DNA of 64,000 nt, from the NCBI GenBank assembly GCA_026182355.1, contig JAPFBL010000115.1:187001-251000 (forward strand), given 5' to 3'. Of this stretch, positions 35,780 to 47,169 are shown in pieces (positions within the stretch are counted from its first letter, which is position 1; each line of letters begins with the position of its first letter). The stretch is from Hermatobates lingyangjiaoensis (Eukaryota; Arthropoda; Insecta; Hemiptera; Hermatobatidae). The notes under the pieces were generated by a model. That model worked only from the letters and a program-made list of their open reading frames with translations. It did no database searches and was not told where the DNA came from. Made by a program: the position numbers and the translations under genes.

Positions 35780-35925
35780 AATAGGTGTTTTCTCTAATCG
35801 GGATTAGGTCAATTTTCTAGGATAAAAAAACAAACTCTTGTTTTATTTAAAACCCAAACGTCGGCAACGAGAGTTCCATTTTTTATCCTAGGAAATTGAC
35901 CGAATCCCGATTAGAGAACACACTT
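35780..35925. repeat. Small palindrome, GAAACGTCGGC family
   Basis: Left arm TCTAATCGGGATTAGGTCAA and right arm TTGACCGAATCCCGATTAGA with CAAACGTCGGCAACGAGAG between. It is a collapsed relative of the palindrome at 26158-26750. Confidence 0.8.
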
Positions 35926-36555
35926 ATATAGATATATAAACAAAAGCGCATAGAAAAACTTGTTGATACAAAAAAAAAGGGAGGTTGCAATTAATGTTAT
36001 TCTTATCAGCATATTCATGTTATAACCGTTAATGTGATAACTGAAATGGAAACTGCGAAACGAAAAACAAACTTATTAATAAATGTAAGAATACAAACAA
36101 TATGGTGTCAACATTGTGCTATATCAATCCTGCAATACGAAAGAGCGAATGAATAGAATTTACAAATGACACTAATGACTCATTTGCTAATTACGGCTAC
36201 TTTATCATACAATCGTTAAGAGTAAATAATATCTGCTATATTATGCGTATACATTTCTTACTCTTTTGTAATAGTCAGCTTGTCTTATCTATCCCATATG
36301 TAACAATTTTATGATATTTTTATGTCGAAAAAAAAAATTAAAAACTATGTATTGAATTAAGTAGTTATGTTAGTTTGTCTTTTTGTAATAACAGTGAAAA
36401 ATTTCAATAACTATTGAAAATAAAAAGAATTAATTGAAATTAAAATTTCAATAATACACTATTGAAACAAAAACTATATATGTAACAAGATTTCAAAATA
36501 AACAGCTGGAATAACAATCAATGTTCAAATCATAACAATCAGTTGTTTGAACATT

Positions 36556-36588
<33 letters not shown>

Positions 36589-36598
36589 TAAATATAAT

Positions 36599-38418
36599 AT
36601 TGCCGATAAAGGTTCTTCTGTTGTTCTCATGAATTACGACGACTATTGTCGTGAGGCTGTGAGACAACTTAATGACCAGCTTTATTACCTTCCTTTATCA
36701 TCTGACCCCACTCCTTCTTATAAACACTCCTTAACCCAACTTCTGGAGAGCTCTTCTTTCCGTGAGGGGCTCTCCAAAGAAGATGTAGCCGTTCTTGTCC
36801 CTTCTAATCCACGTTGTCCTAAATTTTACTTACTCCCTAAAATTCACAAATCTTTTGAGATGCCTTTTACTCCGCCCCCCGGGAGGCCAATAGTTTCTAG
36901 CTATGGTTCTCTCACGGAAAGGGTTTCTGCGTTCGTTGATGCCTTCTTGCAGCCTATTGTAAGAATGCAGCCTTCTTACTGCAGAGACTCCTTTCATTTC
37001 CTTGATTTACTGAAAAACCTGTCCATTCCTGAGACGCTTGACTTCCCCCTTGTCATGGTCACGATGGATGTGAAGTCGTTATACACTGTCATTGACCATG
37101 ATGAGGGTTTGGAGGCTTTACGCTATTTTCTTAATCACAGACCCCTACCTCATTCTCCCTCTACCATTTTTCCTTGTCAAACTGGCTGACTTTGTTTTGG
37201 GGCATAATTACTTTCAATTCGAAGGTAAGTTTTATCTTCAGACCAGAGGTACCGCCATGGGGACGAGGATGGCTCCTTCTTTTGCCAATTTATTTATGGC
37301 GAAGCTGGAACAAATGTTCCTTGCTTCTTGCCCTCTTTCTCCACTATTCTATGTTAGATTTATTGATGACATCTTCCTTGTTTGGCAGCACGGCCAACAT
37401 CTTTTGGATTCTTTCATCACTTCCTTCGAAGCTGTCTCCACCTCTATCTCTTTCACACACCATTCCTCCCCCTACAACATAACTTTCTTAGATGTTGACA
37501 TCACTCTTAACAGTGGGACCTTCACGACGTCTGTTCACGTTAAGCCCACCAACGCCCAGAACTACCTCCATTACAAAAGTTGTCATCCTCCTCATATTAA
37601 AAAATCTATCCCGCGGTCTCTTTCAATCCGTCTTCATCGCCTCTGTAATAATATCCAAGATCGGGAAACTAATCTTCAAAAACTTAAATGCAAATTCACT
37701 CAGCGTGGTTATCCCCCCAATTTAATCAATAGCCGAATCATCCCTGCCAATGTCAACTTTTCCACTAATAACAGAAGAGAACCCACTACTACTGCTTCGC
37801 TTCTTACAAATTATTTCCCTGGTGTCCATAAATTAAGAAAATTTATTAAAGAACTTTACCCTATCCTTTCCTCTTCCCCCTCTACCGTATCAGTTTTTAA
37901 CCAGTTGCCCCGCATTTCCTTTAGAAGAGCCCCCAATCTCTCAAATATTTTTTCCCACCGGGCCGGCAAACTTATTCAGAATCCCCAAAGCAGTGGTGGC
38001 CTACAACGTTGTGGACGTCGGAGATGTCTTACCTGTCCCATTGTTGATTTTGGGTCTTCATTTGAGTCTCTTACTAATCTTAATTCTTACCCTATTCACA
38101 GTCCTTCCTCCTGTATCTCCACTGACTGCGTTTACCTCTTGAAATGCACCCAATGTGATGCTTTTTACGTTGGTTTAGCATCTACGATGCTGAACCTTCG
38201 GATGAATAATCACAGGCTTTCGGTTGGTAAACGCAGCAGTCTCCCTGTCGCCACTCACGCTAATTCCCACCATCTCAGTTTCAATGATTGTTTCACAGTC
38301 CAAGTTCTTAAACAAGTCCCCCAGTGATAACAGACAAGTTACTTTAAAAGCTTCTGAGGAAGCCCACATTTGGCTCCTGGGGGCACGCTCGAAACCTGGC
38401 TTGAATTTAAATCGTTAG
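36599..38418 (+). pseudogene. PLE-1 reverse transcriptase and GIY-YIG frame, two frameshifts
   Basis: Frame 1 (to 37189) has YLLPKIHK, GRPIVSSYG, and motif A MDVKSLYTVI. After a frameshift at about 37165-37180, frame 2 (to 38327) has RGTAMGTRMAPSFANLFMAK (motif B), RFIDDIFLVW (catalytic Asp pair, motif C), FLDVDI, a Cys-rich linker RCGRRRCLTCP, and the nuclease start CVYLLKCTQCDAFYVG. A second frameshift near 38320 leads to EEAHIWLLGARSKPGLNLNR and the stop at 38418. This is the domain order of Penelope-like retrotransposons. The N-terminus is missing: the sequence begins IADKGSSVVLMN right after a TA tract. Confidence 0.9.
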
Positions 38419-38661
38419 TTTTTTATTTATTTATTTTTTAATTTTTTTTTATTTATTTTTTTTTTTAATATTTTTTTTTTATTTTTAATTGTTCTATTTT
38501 TTCTTTTCTTAACCTTTTTCTACCTTTCAAAAACATTTTTTTTTTTCCTCTCGACTTCCTAGTTCCTTTTTTATTTGTCTCCTTTGCGGCAGCACTGCTT
38601 TAGCCCTCACCCTGTGAGTTCTTCAGTTGACTGTCGTCCCTCCGTCAATTCACTTCTTCTC

Positions 38662-38689
38662 CTGAGGACGACCGCCATTACGGTCGAAA
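38662..38689 (+). ncRNA. Hammerhead-like core at the 3' end of PLE-1
   Basis: CTGAGGA (38662-38668), C, stem GACCG (38670-38674) and CGGTC (38681-38685) with loop CCATTA, then GAAA (38686-38689). PLE terminal repeats in other animals are known to hold hammerhead ribozymes, so position and sequence both fit. The extra base between CTGAGGA and the stem is unusual for a hammerhead. Confidence 0.6.
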
Positions 38690-38738
38690 TATTGAAAAGT
38701 GAGTCTTTGCTGTGTTTCTGTTTATGTGTCACTGCTTA

Positions 38739-38796
<58 letters not shown>

Positions 38797-38797
<1 letters not shown>

Positions 38798-38978
38798 TAA
38801 AAAGCACAGCGGCTTCAGCATTAATAATCTTTTTAGAAAGATGTTCTATTTGCCTTATTATTTTCTTATAATTCACTGGTAGCTCAAAAATTAATCTACC
38901 TAATTCCATGACAAGCATAGGAAAACAATCTTCAAGAGACCAATGAAACAAACTATATTTAACACTACACTTACACAA
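38797..38978 (-). pseudogene. PLE N-terminal region fragment downstream of PLE-2
   Basis: Minus-strand frame with KKIIRQIEHLSKKIINAEAA then VLFN, the block also seen at 14136-14393 and 63070-63230. It is cut at its C-terminal side by the TA tract at 38745-38795. It follows the hammerhead-like motif at 39033-39009, as expected if a second, truncated PLE copy starts there in tandem with PLE-2. Confidence 0.6.
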
Positions 38979-39008
38979 ACTAGGTTAAAGAACTAAATGG
39001 AAACAAGC

Positions 39009-39033
39009 TTTCGGCCACATTGGCCATCATCAG
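39009..39033 (-). ncRNA. Hammerhead-like core between tandem PLE segments
   Basis: On the minus strand: CTGATGA (39033-39027), T, stem GGCC (39025-39022) and GGCC (39016-39013) with loop AATGT or similar, then GAAA (39012-39009) and GCTTG. CTGATGA is the canonical hammerhead sequence. It lies 176 bases after the PLE-2 stop and just before a PLE N-terminal frame. Confidence 0.6.
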
Positions 39034-39208
39034 GTAAACATTAAACAATAAAACATAAAACATAATTAAAACATAAACCAATAATTAACGACAAACTAAA
39101 TAAGCACAGTTCAAATAGTGGCAGCGTGTAACTGTCAAAGCAGCGCTACATGCGCGCACCCACGCGTTAGACAGTTGAATCACTCCAGCACTTCTCGCCT
39201 TCGACAGG

Positions 39209-40378
39209 TCACAACAAGGGAGAGTTCCGGACAAATTTTATTTTAGGTTCGAAGGTCCTAGAACTCGGGATGACGAACATGTCACTGATTTGAGAGTTCA
39301 GCGCGGGGCACAAATCTTTAATTAATAAGGCCTCTAGTATTTGTAGCCTGCCTCGATCACTGTTCTTAGCCAAAACTGAGGTTCCCTCTACTAGCATATT
39401 TCTAGTGAGGGCACCTCCGTGTTCTTTCTTAACATGGTCCTTAGGGGCTCCTGTGGAGAGATGGAGAGTTAGACGCCTCGACAGCTTCGTTGTTGTCATA
39501 CCGATGTAGGTAGAAGGAAGGGCTGCACAGTTCCCTTGAGTACATGAAAACTTATACACCAGGTGACTACGTTGAAGGTCGGGCGTTACTTCTCTATTGC
39601 CATTCTTAATGAGTAGATTGCTAGTTTTCTTGGTCTTGTAGAAGATGGTGAGGCGAATTATGTCCTTAGTGTTGGTGGTTTTAATATGACCATCGATAAT
39701 TTTTCTCAGGGACTTCTCATCTTCCTTATACTGCGTAGACAAGTAGGCTTTGTAGAACAAGGGTATTTGTTCTCCGGTCTGCAGAGTCTCTCCCTTTTTG
39801 TCAACGCTAGTGTACCATTGATCAAGAACTCTGGCAATCGCTTGGCTAACTTCATTGTTAGAGTAGCCGTTGTTAACTAAGATTTTTGTAGCATTCTCTA
39901 GTTCTTCGTGTACACTAGTCCAATTGCTACAATGAGTCAGGGCTCTCTTCACATAAGCATTGATGGTAGCTCGCTTATATCGGTCTGGGCATTCGCTCTG
40001 TCCATTAAGACAAAGTCCTGAGTTAGTGGGTTTTCTATAAACTCGCGTACTCAAGCCTTCGCGGTTTATATTGAATAGGACGTCCAGAAAGGGTATACGT
40101 CCGTCCTGACTCCTCTCGATAGTTAGTGAGAGGCCTGAAGCTTGTTGGAGTTGTTGGTGAAGGTATACGACTTCCTCGCTGTTGTTAGCAAGTACGAATA
40201 TATCGTCTATATAGCGGGCATAAACAGTTGGTTTCTGTAAAGAGGCAAACACATCTCTTTCTATCTTGCCCATGTAGAAGTTAGAGAATAACACTCCAAG
40301 GGGTGACCCCATGGCAACGCCATCAATCTGTCTATACATACGTCCGTCAGGGGAGAGGAAAGGAAAGTCCCTCTTTTT
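39209..40378 (-). pseudogene. PLE-2 reverse transcriptase and GIY-YIG, 5'-truncated
   Basis: Open frame of about 390 codons to a TAA-type stop. It begins inside the RT: DGVAMGSPLGVLFSNFYMGK (motif B), ARYIDDIFVLANN (motif C), PFLDVLF, and VYRKPTNSG. The nuclease follows: LVYKFSCTQGNC, STYIGMTTTKLSRRLTLH, and ILEALLIKDLCPALN near the end. Motif A and everything before are missing; the frame continues into the adjacent fold-back repeat for 11 meaningless codons. The long intact frame shows this copy is younger than PLE-1 and belongs to a different PLE subgroup (YIDDIF and GIY-like VYKF). Confidence 0.9.
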
Positions 40379-40384
40379 ACATAA

Positions 40385-40582
40385 ACACGTGAAATAACAA
40401 TCAATGATCAAACCACAATAAGAAATGGGAAAACAAGACTAAGATCTTTCAACCGTAACAAGCGGTCTTCGTCAGAGTCAAAAACCCAACAGAGTCAGTT
40501 GGGTTTTTGACTCTGACGAAGACCGCTTGTTACGGTTGAAAGATCTTAGTCTTGTTTTCCCATTTCTTATTGTGGTTTGATC

Positions 40583-40588
<6 letters not shown>
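40385..40588. repeat. Fold-back repeat, AAGATCTTAGTCTTG family
   Basis: Arms about 40388-40490 and 40495-40585 are near-perfect inverted copies with almost no spacer. The right arm is GTTGGGTTTTTGACTCTGAC and then the hairpin and GAAAGATCTTAGTCTTG. A TA tract follows. A partial third copy starts at about 40685 (AGCGGTCTTCGTCAGAGTC). Confidence 0.88.
40513..40541 (+). ncRNA. Hammerhead-like core in fold-back arm
   Basis: CTGACGA (40513-40519), A, then GACCGCTTGTTACGGTT with ACCG pairing CGGT, then GAAA (40538-40541). The mirrored copy is in the left arm at about 40450-40480. Confidence 0.45.
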
Positions 40589-40617
<29 letters not shown>

Positions 40618-41189
40618 TATATTCACTAAATAACACACATAAATGAAACAGAACTCACTACTATATTTCGATGGCCTCGTCATGAAAGCGGTCTTCGTCA
40701 GAGTCAAAACCCATTTGAAACAGTAGATGTTGAAACATCTTGGTGAGGGGTTGAGAAGAGTGGGAGTGAAGAGTAGTATTTTAAAAGGATGTAAAGTGCA
40801 GAAAAGGACAAAGGTCCAGACAGGGATGTTTGGGGAAACAAAGGAGTACAGTAAGAAAGATTAAAAAGCTGTCAACTCTCTTAGAAGAGGCTATTGTCCT
40901 CGTTAACACTGAGTCAAGCCGGAACAACACGTTACTAATGTTTATAATATTCGATCTATTAAATTTAATTAGCGAGGACTCGCTGATATAACATATTTTT
41001 TAACAACATTGATTTTGTTTATTGAAACGCAGTATTGTTTCAAATAAACTTTTTGAGACAGTGATTTTGTTTTTACTTTACTATAAGTAAAGTATAGTGA
41101 TCGTGAAAAAATTCGATCTCGAGATTTTGACGGAATTACATGTTTTGAGGTACCAGAAGTCGTTTTATGACGTTTTTACGATGATGTCT

Positions 41190-43580
41190 GTGTGTGTGTG
41201 GGTGGGTGGGTGAGTGTGTTAGCATTGCTTGTTACCACGCTACGGTCCAGAATCTTTGATGGATCAAGTTGATATTTTACACAAAAATGAGCCCCATAGG
41301 GAACAAGATCCCTATTCTTTGGGAAGAATTATGCATGATGGGAAAGTCACTTTTCTTGCCAAAAACCGTTTTTTAGAAAACATTTATATCTCCAAAAATG
41401 ATAACCCTAGAGTTTTGAAATTTTGACATTATCTTTGAGGTTACAAATGGAACAAACTAAAAATATATTCAGAATTTTAAAACAACAGGAAATATTTTTT
41501 TTTTTTCAATAAAATGTAAACATTTTGACTTATAATTCAATCTCAAACCTTGTGAGAGCGATACAAGCCATACTGTTTGACGGACAAGAATGAAACTATG
41601 CCTACAAATAGAACATTATATGGCGAATGAGTTGAGATATTTTTTTTTGAAATTACTTTCGCCGAAGGGGCGTTACAGTACGATTTGTGTTTTCAAAAAA
41701 TGATTTTTTGACGCTAAACGGCTCGTTAAAAAATAATGAAAATTTGACCAAAAATGGAACAAAAAATTAGCAATTTACAAAAAAAATTTATGAAGTTTCA
41801 ATTACGGGAAAGAGCAATAACGATATAAAAACTGTTTGTTTATTCTAGACTAAGAGATCACCTGCTATACTTGTCGAATTTTTTGTATTTTTTTACATTG
41901 TTTACATTGACTTAGAAATTTTTTGAGCGAATCCACTGAGATAAAATTGATGTTTCTAATGGAAAAATGAAAATATATTATCGACTTATAAGAGATGTAA
42001 GAGGAATAATATTGTGCAGGTAAATGATAACACTCATTAAAAAAAAATTCGTATATATGTTATTTGACAAAGGGGAAGGAAAATGATCTTATTAAATACT
42101 AAGAAGCCATAAAATTCCCAGTATAATAATTCTGTTAAAAAACAAAAATGTAAAAGATAATTCTAAATATAATTCTTTCGTTTAGAGATTAATAACTGTA
42201 ATTATCGTACATCTTTAATTAACAAATCGCCTTAAAAGAACATTTTCTTCGCTGTTTAAGATGTTTTTCAGAGAAAAAAAGGGTATTTTACTGTTTCAAA
42301 TTTGAAAATTTTACATTAATATTCAATGTAGAAGGATGTCAAGTAAACGATGTAAGAAATCTACTGGCTATTTGAACAATAGCCATGTTCTCTTGTAGGA
42401 TAATATTTCGTATCAAGAAATGTTCACTTTGGTTTTTCAAAAATGTTATTACTGCTGTAGTTATACTAATGAAATTATCTGCAAATAATACATTATTTGT
42501 GATGTACAAAAATAAGCTTATAAATTGATATGTCCTTCAATCACTATCTGTACTACCTCACGAATGCAATGCTAATAATTATATCCGATTTAGATATTTA
42601 TGTTATGCTTAAATGATACGTTATGTTTTATATACTCAAGAAATTTGACATTGAGTTACTTATAGTAAAGTAGAGTGTAGGCCACTCCAGATTTTTATTT
42701 CTGTGACTATTTAAGTTCTTTATAATTCTGCAGAAGAATTATTTATAGGTAGTTATCAATCCATTTGCGTCTTATATTAAAAAGTTTATAGATTCGTTAG
42801 TGGATTTGAAAAACCTGAACAATATTTATGACTTGAAGTTAATACCCCATTAAAAACAAAAGTTTTGTAAGAATGTGTGTTATAAAAATGTAATCACCCG
42901 AAGGCATACTTTTACTAAAATAGTGACTCCTGCGTATGAAAATTTGCCACCCCAGTTACACATAATGAAGCATTAGGTGAACTGCAATACTTCATAGTCC
43001 CTAGCTCACTTCTAGGTTTTGAATCTTAAGTGATGTAGTGAGTATCCTTTGTCCAGCTCGTTTATATTATGATATTCACGTTTTAGTGTTTAGAGATAGT
43101 TTTTACAAAGGTTTAAATTGATTTTTCTCTCTAGTCAAGGGTCAGCTAGCCATGCAGCTTGCAATAGGTGCATGCCAAATTAGTGAACAGGCATCTAGGC
43201 CTTTTACCACTTCATTCGCTAATTTAATTTACATGTCGGCATTCAAGTTATACTGGCGCTTTTACTTGTCTCTTCTATTGAAAAATAACAATTTCCTTGG
43301 CTAGTTTGAACCTTTGACGAGTGACCAAAACAGGCTTTATTCCATTGAGAATAATCAGAATCAATATTCATGCTACACTCTTAAAAGAGAAACCATCACA
43401 TGGAGCCCATCTGTAACCCATTCATTGACGAGCACGCTATCTGAGAGCAGATTCTCCCTAGGGCAAACATTGTGTAGACTATAATAAGACAAAGGGTGGA
43501 AGATACACCAATAGGGGAGCCAAATTGCTGGTCTTAACCTGATTGGCTACTGTTCGGCTTCTCAAGATCCATTCAGCTGA
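41190..43580. other. AT-rich region, nothing recognised
   Basis: Starts with a GT/GGGT simple repeat (about 41190-41220). The rest is AT-rich, without an exon-like segment, transposon domain or repeat shared with other parts of the window that I could identify. Confidence 0.5.
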
Positions 43581-43612
43581 TTGTTATCCTTAGTGAGTCT
43601 GTAAGTGCTATC

Positions 43613-43930
43613 ATCCTTAAATCAAGGGATACTCCTCATGCAGTGAAGGAGGTTGTCTACAAGGCGGTTATAAGAACTACCATGACTTATGGATGTTCTG
43701 TCTGGTATAACTCTGCAATAACTAACAAAAACCGACTACAGATTGTCCAGAACAAGTGTGCTCGTCTTGTAGCCAATGCTCCTTTTTATGCGATAAATGT
43801 CGATATTCAGCGTGATCTAAGGATGGAATCAATAGAAACTTACATTAGGCGTCTGACTATTAATGAAGACAGAAAACTTCCCTTACATCCTAACCTGCTA
43901 GTAAGAACACTTTTACCTCAAATTCCCTGA
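43613..43930 (+). pseudogene. C-terminal piece of a Jockey-like non-LTR ORF2
   Basis: Reads LKSRDTPHAVKEVVYKAVIR, then TMTYGCSVWYNSA, KNRLQIVQNKCARLVANAPF, and DLRMESIETYIRRL. This is the post-RT thumb region of Jockey-clade ORF2 proteins (Y-x-x-L-x-R-P-x-x-x-Y-G-x-x-V-W...L-Q-x-x-Q-N-K). The frame stops at 43930, the usual protein end, and the RT is absent, so it is a 5'-truncated insertion. A GC-richer 3' untranslated region follows to about 44130. Confidence 0.8.
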
Positions 43931-44872
43931 AACCAATCCCCCTCCGACTAATCAGATCACCAAATTAACGATAACTGACTAAAAATATAAAACTAACATA
44001 CCGGCCTACCCGACAGACCTAAACAATTAAAGTAGAACAAACAGACAAGCAGGTGAAAGCCTCTGGCTTGGAACTGCCTGACCCCAACGTGCATCAATGC
44101 ACGGAAAATCTCGTTGGTCGTTGGTCGTAGGTGCTATCAATATGTTTACAGTAGGTAATTGTGATCTTATCATGATTATTCGTCCTATCCCACTTTATTT
44201 TGATTAAGTGATTTCTCTAATCACAGAGCTTAGCGAAGAGTAGGCGTGCATATGTCGTTCTTGAGAAGGGATACAAATCATACAACCGTTTGCAGCCAAA
44301 ATATTTACCAACCTGGGGGAAATCACCTTTTACAGTTTGCTCATGTCTGTAGATTTTACTTTCGTTGTAGTTTACATCTACTCTTCGTTATCAGAATTCG
44401 TATTGTCATAATAATGCAGATTATCATATATGAACAAGTTATAATGTACAGAAAGGTCATAATAATAAAAACTAATTACTAATATAATAATATATTACTA
44501 ATAAAAAACAATTTAATAATAAAGGTCATCACTCCACTAAAGCAAAGCAACTACAAGGAAAAATTTTCCAAGGAGAATACTGAATGCTATCAGTTTGATA
44601 AATGTAAATTGTAGAAATAACCGGTTTGCTTTTTTTTTTCATTTTTCCATTAAGGAAACATCGCTGTACTCATATCAGACTATCTATAGTTTTTGCAAGT
44701 TAAAATTATTTAGCAAATGAATTTCCGTCGTCAGAAAATCTATAAGCAAGTCTATCTAAGTAAATGTTTTATTAAAAAAGAAATGCAAAATTATTAGCCG
44801 AAATTGTATATTTTATTATAGAATGTTTTCCTTATCTCGGTCACATATATTTAACAATATTTTTCTTTTTTA

Positions 44873-44965
44873 TCGAGGTTTGGACTAGCTTCAGTAATAC
44901 AACACCTTTAAGCCGACGTTTCGCCTATATTTGTAGATATCTTCAGGGCTACATTAATGTAGAAT
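44873..44965 (-). repeat. Solo terminal-repeat copy with CTGAAGA...GAAACGTCGGC
   Basis: On the minus strand: CCCTGAAGATATCTACAAAT, ATAGGC, GAAACGTCGGCTTAAAGG, then GTTGTATTACTGAAGCTAG. It is related to the pair at 515-690. Confidence 0.6.
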
Positions 44966-45047
44966 TTAATTACAATAACATGAAAAGTAATTATATTACA
45001 TTATTTAATTAATATACATAATTACCTCGGTATTTTTCTGTTGTAAG

Positions 45048-45143
45048 GAAGCAACTACATAGCGGTTTGTGTTCAAATCACATTGGGCAGCACACTAACT
45101 GATTTGAACACAAACTGTTATATAGTTGCTTCTTTACAATAAA
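45048..45143. repeat. Short inverted repeat
   Basis: TGTAAGGAAGCAACTACATA...CAAATCA (45049-45088) is inverted at about 45100-45143. It is a ~40-base stem with a ~12-base loop. No coding content. Confidence 0.75.
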
Positions 45144-45854
45144 GAACATTAGTGAAAGAAATGTGTCTTCATAATGTTAAGAACATTAGTATTTTATCTG
45201 ACAGTTGTGTTCAATTTTGTTTCTAAAATTATTCATTTTTAACCTCTAATGTACTAATTCATTATATATTTGTTACATTTATTTATAATATATTTGCACT
45301 ACTGTCATCGGCGAGTACGCTACCCTGGCTCCAATTTTGGGAATATATTGATAATTTTCTTTATTTTCTTTATAATTTAATATAGTAATAATGTAAATTT
45401 TATAATTTAGTTACATTATTCAGGTAATAAATAATATATATTTAATTTCAGTTCTCTATCCCCACGAAAAATAGGTGAACAAACAAAGTCACAATCTTTA
45501 TATATAGAGATTATTTAATTTGACTAATACCGTTAATATTTTCTATTGAAATTTAAAATTGAGTAATAAGGGTTAACAAAGATAATTAAATTCAAACTTA
45601 AATGAAATAGTTAATCTTTTATTTCTCTTACTGTATGAAACAAATTTATATATTTTTTATGATGTAACAGTTCATACAATTAGATTAACAAGTTTTAATT
45701 GCTTCAAATAATTGGAAACGACTTGTGATTAAGCTGACAGAAGCAGAAGGGATATTGAGGTGAATCATCAGCTGACGATAATAACTGGATAGTTGAGACG
45801 TAAGCGATAAAAGAGGTAATGGTGTAGTGACTTGGGAGCTGACGATACCGATTT

Positions 45855-46530
45855 CTTTGACCTGGCCTTCATTGTATCAGTAATAGAATAACTTTTTATT
45901 CCAGGACTGATGAAGGTCAATCTGATTGTATCAGTTTTACAATAACTTTTTAATCCAGGACTGATAAAGGTCAACCTGATTGTATCAGTTTTACAATAAC
46001 TTTTTATTCCAGGACTGATAAAGGTCAACCTGATTGTATCAGTTTTACAATAACTTTTTAATCCAGGACTGATAAAGGTCAACCTGATTGTATCAGTTTT
46101 ACAATAACTTTTTAATCCAGGACTGATAAAGGTCAACCTGATTGTATCAGTTTTACAATAACTTTTTATTCCAGGACTGATAAAGGTCAACCTGATTGTA
46201 TCAGTTTTACAATAACTTTTTAATCCAGGACTGATAAAGGTCAACCTGATTGTATCAGTTTTACAATAACTTTTTAATCCAGGACTGATAAAGGTCAACC
46301 TGATTGTATCAGTTTTACAATAACTTTTTAATCCAGGACTGATAAAGGTCAACCTGATTGTATCAGTTTTACAATAACTTTTTAATCCAGGACTGATAAA
46401 GGTCAACCTGATTGTATCAGTTTTACAATAACTTTTTAATCCAGGACTGATAAAGGTCAATCTGATTGTATCAGTTTTACAATAACTTTTTATTTCAGGA
46501 CTGATAAAGGTCAATCTGATTGTATCATTA
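45855..46530 (-). repeat. 54-bp minisatellite, about 12.5 units, with open frame
   Basis: Plus-strand unit begins AGGACTGATAAAGGTCAACC and continues through TGATTGTATCAGTTTTACAA to AATCC, 54 bases. Twelve or more units follow, differing at a few positions (AATCC or ATTCC; AACC or ATCT). Because 54 is a multiple of three and the unit lacks stops, the minus strand has a 258-codon frame (45768-46544) of an 18-residue repeat containing DTIRLTFISPGLKSYCK. Flanking splice sites or a promoter are not evident. I treat it as a minisatellite, not a gene. Confidence 0.9.
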
Positions 46531-47169
46531 ATAAAATGATCCATATAATTTTACTAAGGTTTAATTTTTGCTTTCAGTTATAGTACAGTGATCTAATAAT
46601 AAGTCCAGTGAATAATGAATTTTTCTTTGCGTTATAGCGATGGCAGACCAGAGTTTTACTACTGATGAATTATTGTCATTGCTATTAAGCACTTAATATA
46701 AACCTTTTCAAGTAGAATATGAAGATAATCCGTTATACCGAAGAGTCGTATTCGTGGTAAATGGTTAATCCAGCCATTTTAAATGCAAACGGATATAAAA
46801 TATCCGGCAACTCCTTGTCGGAGCCTTGTAGCCCTTTTCAAAAGACTTTTTTTATAATCTGCTCTGGATTGTATATTTTATCCCGATATACATTATATCG
46901 GATCTGTACATTTTCTTTTAAAATTTAGATAAAATGTAAATGATGATAAAATCCTTCAAGGAATGAATAAATTGTTGTTAAGGGTTTGTCCATACAATCC
47001 ATTACGGGAATAACAATTGAAGTGGCGACTTGATCCCTCTCCAATCTATTTGTGCTTTTCCACAGTATATAACGCCTATAAACTAATTACAAAGTTAACT
47101 AATAATTGAGGCAATAGATATCTGAGAAGTAGCCCCTTGTGATACCACAAAGAAGAATTGGGGCTATTC

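Larger units (their letters stand above)
36599..38745 (+). mobile_element. Penelope-like element PLE-1 (5'-truncated)
   Basis: RT/GIY-YIG frame plus a T-rich 3' untranslated segment (about 38419-38560) and a terminal region with a hammerhead-like core (38662-38689). It is flanked by TA tracts on both sides. PLE-2 lies downstream on the opposite strand, so the two elements converge. Confidence 0.85.
38797..40378 (-). mobile_element. Penelope-like element PLE-2 with partial tandem copy
   Basis: Order on the minus strand: truncated RT-nuclease frame, ~175-base untranslated region, hammerhead-like core, N-terminal frame of a following copy. Such head-to-tail partial tandems are known for PLEs. 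The 5' side abuts a fold-back repeat (40385-40588) of another family, which may have inserted into the RT or marks the truncation point. Confidence 0.75.

Noticed and set aside
45855..46530. CRISPR-like array of regular repeats
   Set aside because: There are no unique spacers: units abut directly, as in a minisatellite, and the context is eukaryotic.
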